Source: Streptomyces sp. cf386 | Lineage (GTDB): Bacteria > Actinomycetota > Actinomycetes > Streptomycetales > Streptomycetaceae | Direction of reading: 5' to 3' | DNA: 64,000 nucleotides | Assembly (NCBI RefSeq): GCF_900103585.1 | Contig: NZ_FNHV01000002.1 | Coordinates: forward strand, 20,409 to 84,408 | In this document: piece after piece, positions 58,611-64,000 of the stretch | Layout of the letters: the number at the start of each line of letters is the position of its first letter | Numbering within the stretch: position 1 is the stretch's first letter | The notes under the pieces: model-generated | The model's input: only the letters and a program-made list of their open reading frames with translations | Told to the model about the DNA's origin: nothing | Database searches by the model: none | Program-made: the position numbers and the translations under genes

Positions 58611-60110
58611 CTACGCCGCTTCCGGCGCCTCCGGCGGCGGAGTAGCCGCCCCCGGCAGCCGTACCGTGGCCACCGTCCCCCCACCCTCCGCACGGGCCAG
58701 ATCCACCTGTCCCCCCGCCTGCTCGACCGTACGGGCCACGATCGACAGGCCCAGCCCCGAGCCGGGCAGCGCTCGCGCACTCGGCGAACGCCAGAAGCGG
58801 TCGAAGACGTGCGGCAGTTCGTCGGCGGGGATGCCGGGGCCGTGGTCGCGGACGGTGAGGGTGCCGTCGGTGAGTTGCACGTCGATGGTGCCGCCCTCAG
58901 GGCTGAACTTCACCGCGTTGTCCAGGATGTTGACCACCGCGCGCTCCAGCGCCGCCGGTTCCGCGCGGACGTACCAGGGCTGGATGTCGGCGCTGATCGT
59001 CAGCTCGGGGCCGCGCAGCCGGGCGCGGCGCAGGGCCGACTCCACCGTGTCCTCCAGCGACACCACCTGAACGCGTTCGCCGCGCTGCCCCTCCGAGCGG
59101 GACAGTTCCTGCAAGTCGCCGATCAACGACGCCAGTTCGGTCATCTGCGCCTTCACCGAGGCCAGCAGCGCCTTGCGGTCGGCCTCCGGGATCGGGCGGC
59201 CCGTCTCCTCGCTGCGGGTGAGGAGTTCGATGTTGGTGCGGAGGGAGGTGAGGGGGGTGCGCAGTTCGTGGCCGGCGTCGGCGATGAGCTGTTGCTGCAG
59301 CTCGCGGGAGCTGGCCAGGGCGGAGGTCATGGAGTTGAAGGAGCGGGAGAGACGGGCCACCTCGTCCTCGCTCTCGTCCTCCACCGGGATACGGACGCTC
59401 AAGTCCTCGGTGCGGGCGACGTGTTCGACGGCTTCGGTGAGCTTGTCGACGGGGCGGAGGCCGGCGCGGGCCACTGCCAGGCCGGCGGCTCCGGCGCCGA
59501 GGACTCCGACACCAGAGACCAGGAGAAGGATCAGGGCGAGTTCGTTGAGGGTGGACTGGGTGTTCTTGAGAGGGACCGCTACGAGGAGCGCGGCGTTGGG
59601 GTACAGCTGAGGTGGGCTCACCGGGCCCTGGCTGACGACCAGAGGCGTGGTGAACACACGAACGGCATTGCCGTCCGTGTCCGTGCCGTTGCGGATGATC
59701 CCGTCGAGAGTGTTCCCACTGCTGCTGTCCGCGTCTTTGATCACGTTCTTGTCGGCGCTGGTGACCTTGACGGTGCCGGCCGAGGTGGAGGAGACGCACG
59801 GTGTCCCATCCGCCTTGACCAGTTGGATGTAGGTGCTCTGCGTCTGCAGGCCGGTGATGCCGGTCTGGAAGGTCTCGTCGGACTTGACGGTCTGGGGGCA
59901 GGCATTGAGGAGGTCCACGACCTGGCTGTATCGCTGCGGCTGCGACATCTTCCTGAGGTCGGCGTTCAGCTGCTCGTACAGCTTCCCCTGCACGATGAAC
60001 CAGCAGGTGACCGACACCGCCGCCACCGCGAACGCCACTGCCGCCGCCACCAGCAGCGCCAGCCGTGACCGAATGGGCAGCGACCGGAACCGGCGTAGAG
60101 GCTTGCTCAC
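58611..60110 (-). CDS. Sensor histidine kinase, MprB-like
   Basis: A 499-residue kinase: N-terminal membrane segment ([18 protein letters not shown]), an extracytoplasmic sensor of ~150 residues, a second membrane segment ([20 protein letters not shown]), HAMP, then HisKA with [15 protein letters not shown] and HATPase with N-box [16 protein letters not shown] and GSGLGLSI. The ATG overlaps the regulator stop by four bases. The stimulus is unknown; envelope stress is suggested by the protease encoded next door. Confidence 0.95.
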   Translation of the reverse strand: MSKPLRRFRSLPIRSRLALLVAAAVAFAVAAVSVTCWFIVQGKLYEQLNADLRKMSQPQRYSQVVDLLNACPQTVKSDETFQTGITGLQTQSTYIQLVKADGTPCVSSTSAGTVKVTSADKNVIKDADSSSGNTLDGIIRNGTDTDGNAVRVFTTPLVVSQGPVSPPQLYPNAALLVAVPLKNTQSTLNELALILLLVSGVGVLGAGAAGLAVARAGLRPVDKLTEAVEHVARTEDLSVRIPVEDESEDEVARLSRSFNSMTSALASSRELQQQLIADAGHELRTPLTSLRTNIELLTRSEETGRPIPEADRKALLASVKAQMTELASLIGDLQELSRSEGQRGERVQVVSLEDTVESALRRARLRGPELTISADIQPWYVRAEPAALERAVVNILDNAVKFSPEGGTIDVQLTDGTLTVRDHGPGIPADELPHVFDRFWRSPSARALPGSGLGLSIVARTVEQAGGQVDLARAEGGGTVATVRLPGAATPPPEAPEAA

Positions 60111-60844
60111 TCCGCCCCACCCTGCCGCAGCACATACCCCACACCCCGCACCGTGTGCACGAGCCGCGGCTCACCACCGGCCTCGGTCTTGCGGCGCAGG
60201 TACATGACGTACACGTCCAGCGAGTTGGAGCTCGGCTCGAAGTCGAAGCCCCACACCGCCTTGAGGATCTGCTCCCGGGTCAGCACCTGGCGCGGGTGCG
60301 CCATGAACATCTCCAGCAGCGTGAACTCCGTACGGGTCAGCTCCACCGGCCGCCCACCCCGCGTGACCTCCCGCGTCGCGAGGTCCATGCGCAGGTCGGC
60401 GAAGGTCAGCGCCTCGTCGTCCTCCGCCGCGCCCGCACCGGCCGCCGCCGCGTAGGAGCTGCGCCGCAGCAGCGCGCGGACCCGGGCGAACAGCTCGTCC
60501 AGCTCGAACGGCTTGACCAGGTAGTCGTCCGCCCCGGCGTCCAGCCCGGTCACCCGGTCACCGACGGTGTCGCGGGCGGTCAGCATGAGGATCGGCGTCG
60601 TGTCACCGGAGCCGCGGATGCGGCGGGCGGCCGTGAGGCCGTCCATGCGGGGCATCTGGACGTCCAGGATCACCAGCTCGGGACGGTAGGCCGTCGCCTT
60701 CTCCAGGGCGTCGGCGCCGTCGACCGCGACCTCCGTGTCGTACCCCTCGAAGGCGAGGCTGCGCTGGAGTGCTTCGCGCACCGCCGGCTCGTCGTCGACG
60801 ATCAGGATGCGCTGGGGGTCACGGTCGCCATCGGCGGGGCTCAT
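60107..60844 (-). CDS. OmpR-family response regulator, MprA-like
   Basis: A 245-residue regulator. The receiver has the phosphorylated Asp in [14 protein letters not shown] and a conserved Lys in DDYLVKPF; the winged HTH C-terminus is [20 protein letters not shown] then [14 protein letters not shown]. It is the first gene of the pair. Its likely targets include the HtrA-like protease gene just upstream. Confidence 0.95.
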   Translation of the reverse strand: MSPADGDRDPQRILIVDDEPAVREALQRSLAFEGYDTEVAVDGADALEKATAYRPELVILDVQMPRMDGLTAARRIRGSGDTTPILMLTARDTVGDRVTGLDAGADDYLVKPFELDELFARVRALLRRSSYAAAAGAGAAEDDEALTFADLRMDLATREVTRGGRPVELTRTEFTLLEMFMAHPRQVLTREQILKAVWGFDFEPSSNSLDVYVMYLRRKTEAGGEPRLVHTVRGVGYVLRQGGAE

Positions 60845-60929
60845 GGGCTCGGGATCCTCGGGTGCGGTGGGACGGGGGCTGGTCGGAGGCTGGCTGAGCG
60901 GGCTTGAACGCTCTCAGCCTCGCACGTTC

Positions 60930-61127
60930 TCAGCCTCGTACGGTAAGGCGGCGGCTGCGGGCCGCGGCGGTCCGGCGGCCCGCGCTCAGGCGGGCGGTCG
61001 CCAGCTCCGGCGCCCGGGACGGGGCCGTCGAGGTGGTCGGCTTGTGCAGGGCGCCGGCGACCGCGAGGGCCAGGGCGAGGTCGGCGGGACCGACGCCGGT
61101 CGCGGTGTGCTCAACCTGCTGGATCAT
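60930..61127 (-). CDS. Small hypothetical protein between the protease and the regulator
   Basis: A 65-residue frame starting MIQQVEHTATGVGPADLALAL with AAGGGG 7 bases upstream. It lies between htrA-like and response regulator genes on the same strand and could be co-transcribed with them. The C-terminal half is Ala/Arg-rich with no recognisable domain. Confidence 0.5.
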   Translation of the reverse strand: MIQQVEHTATGVGPADLALALAVAGALHKPTTSTAPSRAPELATARLSAGRRTAAARSRRLTVRG

Positions 61128-61170
61128 GACGTACCCCTTCAGTCTTGCCGGTCTTGGGAGTCTTGGGAGT

Positions 61171-62238
61171 TCAGCTCTGCGAACCCGACCGCAGCTTCGC
61201 CAGGTCGGCCTTGACGGTGTTGATCGGGATCGCGAAGCCGAGGCCCACGCTGCCCGCGTCGGACGAGCCCGAGCCGGAGGCCGAGTACATCGCCGAGTTG
61301 ATGCCGATGATGTTGCCGTTCATGTCGATCAGCGCGCCGCCGGAGTTGCCGGGGTTCAGGGAGGCGTCCGTCTGTATCGCCTTGTACGTCGTCGTCGACG
61401 AACCGGTGTCGCCGTTGAACTCCTGGCCACCGAACTCGAACGGCCATCCGCCGCCGCCCTGCTGCTGTTGCTGCTGGCCCTGGCTCTCGTCCGTCGAGAC
61501 GGTGACGTCCCGGTTGAGCGCGGACACGATGCCGCTGGTGACCGTGCCGGTCAGGCCCTCGGGCGAGCCGATCGCCACGACCTCGTCGCCGACCTGCACA
61601 CCGGAGGAGTCGCCGAGGGTGGCCACCGTCAGCCCGGACGCGTTCTGCAGCTTGATCAGCGCGAGGTCCTTGCTGCTGTCGGTGCCGACGACCTCGGCGG
61701 TGTACTCCTTGCCGTCGCTCGTCGTCACCTTGATCTGCGAGGCGCCGGAGACGACGTGGTTGTTGGTGACGATCTCGCCGTCACTGGTGATGATCACGCC
61801 GGAGCCGGTGGACGACCCGGCGTTCGAGGTCGCGCTGATCTCGACGATGCTCGGGCTGACCGCCCTGGCGACCCCGGAGACCGTGCCCTTCTGGCTGGAG
61901 GGAACGACGTTCGTGCTGGTGGAGCTGGAGGAGGCGACGGTGTCGCTGCCGGTCAGCTCCTGGATGCCGTACGCCGTCCCGCCCCCGATCGCCGCGGCGA
62001 CGATCGCCACGGCCGCGAGGAGAGCGACCGGACCGCGAGGCCGACGCCGCCGCGACTTCGGCGGCTGGGCCACGGGCTCGGTGAGGAGCGCGGTCGGGGC
62101 TCCGCCGCCCGCCTGCTCCGCCGTCGGCTGGTACGCCGGCGGGGGCGGCCACTCCGGGTTCACGGGGGAGGAAGCGTGCTGCTGGGCGCCCTGGTAGGGG
62201 TTCTCGTAGTCGCCGCTGCGGCGGAAGCTCTCGGTCAT
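61171..62238 (-). CDS. Membrane-anchored HtrA/DegP-like serine protease
   Basis: A 355-residue protease with a cytoplasmic Pro-rich N-terminus, one membrane segment (GPVALLAAVAIVAAAIGGGTAYG) and a trypsin-like domain. Catalytic triad: His in VTNNHVVSG, Asp in KDLALIKL, Ser in NPGNSGGALIDMNG. The chain ends soon after the protease domain, so no complete PDZ domain is present, unlike classical DegP. Encoded beside an MprAB-like system, which in mycobacteria controls such proteases. Confidence 0.93.
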   Translation of the reverse strand: MTESFRRSGDYENPYQGAQQHASSPVNPEWPPPPAYQPTAEQAGGGAPTALLTEPVAQPPKSRRRRPRGPVALLAAVAIVAAAIGGGTAYGIQELTGSDTVASSSSTSTNVVPSSQKGTVSGVARAVSPSIVEISATSNAGSSTGSGVIITSDGEIVTNNHVVSGASQIKVTTSDGKEYTAEVVGTDSSKDLALIKLQNASGLTVATLGDSSGVQVGDEVVAIGSPEGLTGTVTSGIVSALNRDVTVSTDESQGQQQQQQGGGGWPFEFGGQEFNGDTGSSTTTYKAIQTDASLNPGNSGGALIDMNGNIIGINSAMYSASGSGSSDAGSVGLGFAIPINTVKADLAKLRSGSQS

Positions 62239-62447
62239 GGAAATGAGCATGTCGCCCGACCATGAGAGCTTCCTGAGCGCTCCCTGAGAAGCCCGGCAGA
62301 AGCTCGTATGCCCGATGTAAAGGCGGTACTGGCAGCGATCCGGTGCCTCTCAGAGAACACTCAGAGAAGCTCCCTCAGGGGCGCGGGGAACTGCGCGAGA
62401 AACCACATACGACGGTCAGCCGCACAACGACAGAACCGCCCGAGCTC

Positions 62448-63470
62448 CTAGGCGCACCCACACGACCGCCGCGCGACAAGCCGCGACGGAAACACCTTCA
62501 ACCGCTCCCGCCGCGACCCGGCCACCCGAAGCCCGTCATCGAGAACCAGATCCACCGCGGCCCGAGCCATGGCGGACCTGTCCGACGCAATGGTCGTCAG
62601 CGGAGGATCCGCCAACGCCGCTTCCTTGATGTCGTCGAACCCGGCGACAGCCAACTCCCCCGGCACATCGATCCGCAGCTCCCGCGCCGCCCGCAGCACA
62701 CCGATGGCCTGGTCGTCGGTGGAGCAGAAGATCGCGGGAGGACGCCTCGGACCGGAGAGAATCTCCAGCGCTATGCGATACGCGTCGTAGCGGTTGTACG
62801 GCGCTTCGAACAGCCGGCCCTCGGTGGGAATCCGGGCCTCGGCCATCGCGCGCCGCCAGCCCTCGACGTGGTCGGAGACCGGGTCGCCGACCGCCGGCGT
62901 CTCCGCGGTGCCGCCCATACAGGCGACGTACTCGTAGCCGTGCTCCAGAAGGTGGCGTACGGCGAGCTGGGCGCCACCGAGGTCGTCGGTGACGACGGCG
63001 ACGTCGTCGATGGCCTCGGGCCGCTCGTGGAGGAGGACGACCCGCGCGTCCCAGGCCTCGATCTCGGCGGCGGCGAGGTCGTTGAGCGCGTGCGAGACCA
63101 GGATGAGCCCGGAGACGCGCATACCGAGGAACGCCCGCAGATAGTGGACCTCGCGCTCGCCGACGTAGTCGGAGTTGCCGACGAGAACCATCTTCCCGCG
63201 CTCGGCGGCGGCCCACTCGACCGCGTGCGCCATCTCCCCGAAGAAGGGCTGGCGCGCGTCCGGCACGATCAGGCCTATGAGGTCCGTGCGCCGCGAGGCC
63301 ATCGCCTGGGCGACCCGGTCGGGCCGGTACCCCAGTTCCTTGATGGCGGCGAGGACACGCTCGCGCGTGGCCGGGGCGACCGGCCGGGGTCCGTTGTTGA
63401 TGACATAACTGACGACGGCAGTGGAGGTCCCTGCCAGCCGCGCTACGTCATCCCGAGTCACCTTGGCCAC
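62448..63470 (-). CDS. LacI-family transcriptional regulator
   Basis: A 340-residue regulator. The N-terminal HTH is [20 protein letters not shown] with the hinge helix [13 protein letters not shown], followed by a periplasmic-binding-like domain ([38 protein letters not shown]). The effector is probably a sugar. No transporter or sugar enzyme is adjacent in the window. Confidence 0.93.
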   Translation of the reverse strand: MAKVTRDDVARLAGTSTAVVSYVINNGPRPVAPATRERVLAAIKELGYRPDRVAQAMASRRTDLIGLIVPDARQPFFGEMAHAVEWAAAERGKMVLVGNSDYVGEREVHYLRAFLGMRVSGLILVSHALNDLAAAEIEAWDARVVLLHERPEAIDDVAVVTDDLGGAQLAVRHLLEHGYEYVACMGGTAETPAVGDPVSDHVEGWRRAMAEARIPTEGRLFEAPYNRYDAYRIALEILSGPRRPPAIFCSTDDQAIGVLRAARELRIDVPGELAVAGFDDIKEAALADPPLTTIASDRSAMARAAVDLVLDDGLRVAGSRRERLKVFPSRLVARRSCGCA

Positions 63471-63597
63471 GCGCGGAGTCTACGCGGATGGACCCGCTCT
63501 GGGCAGGGCGTGAAGGAGCTTCGCTGTCCCCCGGCTGCCACTCCGCTGTGCGAAAGCAATGCCGGTGACGCCCCGCCCGAGCGTCCGTCGCGTCTTT

Positions 63598-64000
63598 CTA
63601 TGCCTCGGCCCGGACCTCGACGCCGTCCAGGGCGTCCACCTCGTCCGCATCCTCCGGCTTTGCCTGGCCGGCCTTGGCCTTCGCCTCCTCGGCGACGCGG
63701 TCGACCTTCTCCGGAGTAACGAATCGATAACCGACGTTCCGTACGGTCCCGATGAGCGACTCGTGCTCGGGTCCGAGCTTGGCGCGCAGTCGTCGTACGT
63801 GGACGTCGACCGTCCGGGTGCCGCCGAAGTAGTCGTAGCCCCAGACCTCCTGCAGCAGCTGCGCGCGCGTGAAGACGCGGCCCGGGTGCTGGGCGAGGTA
63901 CTTCAGGAGCTCGAACTCCTTGAAGGTGAGGTCGAGGACCCGTCCCTTGAGCTTGGCGGAGTAGGTGGCCTCGTCGACCGACAGATCGCCGTTGCGGATC
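63598..64000 (-). CDS. glnR: Nitrogen regulator GlnR, C-terminal part (gene continues beyond the window)
   Basis: About 133 residues of an OmpR-type regulator. The winged helix is [58 protein letters not shown] and [12 protein letters not shown], followed by the acidic/Ala-rich GlnR tail ([20 protein letters not shown]). The receiver domain lies outside. GlnR controls nitrogen metabolism genes and competes with PhoP at some promoters. The gene follows LacI on the same strand by 127 bp in reverse order. Confidence 0.93.
   Translation of the reverse strand, partial: IRNGDLSVDEATYSAKLKGRVLDLTFKEFELLKYLAQHPGRVFTRAQLLQEVWGYDYFGGTRTVDVHVRRLRAKLGPEHESLIGTVRNVGYRFVTPEKVDRVAEEAKAKAGQAKPEDADEVDALDGVEVRAEA

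Noticed and set aside
1..64000. tRNA or rRNA genes as an integration target
   Set aside because: No cloverleaf-like or rRNA sequence was recognised, and the element's ends are explained by the Nudix gene.

Overview
The window is chromosomal DNA of a high-GC actinomycete, almost certainly a Streptomyces. The backbone gene order (csoR, pit/DUF47, pstBACS, a Nudix gene, CHAD, ppk, mshD, a 5'-nucleotidase, a sensor/regulator pair, an HtrA-like protease, a LacI regulator, glnR) matches, from memory, the S. coelicolor SCO4136-SCO4159 neighbourhood. Codon use, GTG/TTG starts, PHO-box direct repeats and mycothiol biosynthesis also fit Streptomyces.

Layout. 1-8.6 kb: phosphate uptake (Pit transporter plus DUF47 partner, the PstSCAB ABC system with a PHO box upstream of pstS), the copper sensor CsoR with its operator, and a lipoprotein. 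8,659-34,957: a 26.3-kb integrated actinomycete integrative and conjugative element (AICE), bounded by a 9-bp direct repeat, that splits the host Nudix gene in frame. The element has a large serine recombinase at one end, a RepSA-like rolling-circle initiator, a TraB/FtsK-like translocase, a small Spd-like membrane protein, a KorSA-like GntR repressor with at least five copies of one operator, two secreted SH3b proteins, and its own intact Nudix gene beside attL. Its cargo includes a sulfatase, formylglycine-generating enzyme and SulP transporter module, broken IS elements, and a set (XRE regulator, small ORFs, a 58-residue candidate precursor, a radical SAM protein, an isoaspartyl-methyltransferase-like protein) that looks like an undescribed RiPP-type peptide modification locus. 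34.9-46.3 kb: backbone again, with the 5' stub of the Nudix gene, CHAD, polyphosphate kinase, a GntR/ABC operon with a perfect palindrome at its start, mycothiol synthase, a secreted 5'-nucleotidase and an LmeA-type protein.

46.4-58.6 kb is accessory: two tandem Lys/Pro/Ala-rich micro-proteins sharing the same first 11 residues and followed by an ABC exporter, a secreted beta-carbonic anhydrase, a pectate lyase-pectinesterase fusion, a secreted protein with an aerolysin-like look, a probable toxin-antitoxin pair, an XRE/DUF397 regulatory set, a secreted alpha/beta-hydrolase and a broken SUKH-like gene. 58.6-64 kb returns to backbone: an MprAB-like two-component system, an HtrA-like protease, a LacI regulator, and the C-terminal part of glnR running off the window.

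How it fits together: the backbone is largely a phosphate and polyphosphate island. The element inserted into the Nudix gene at the end of the ppk-CHAD-Nudix gene string, so its integrase now lies downstream of host phosphate genes on the same strand, while an element-borne Nudix paralogue may replace the lost function. All functional statements are inferred from sequence; nothing was searched or computed.
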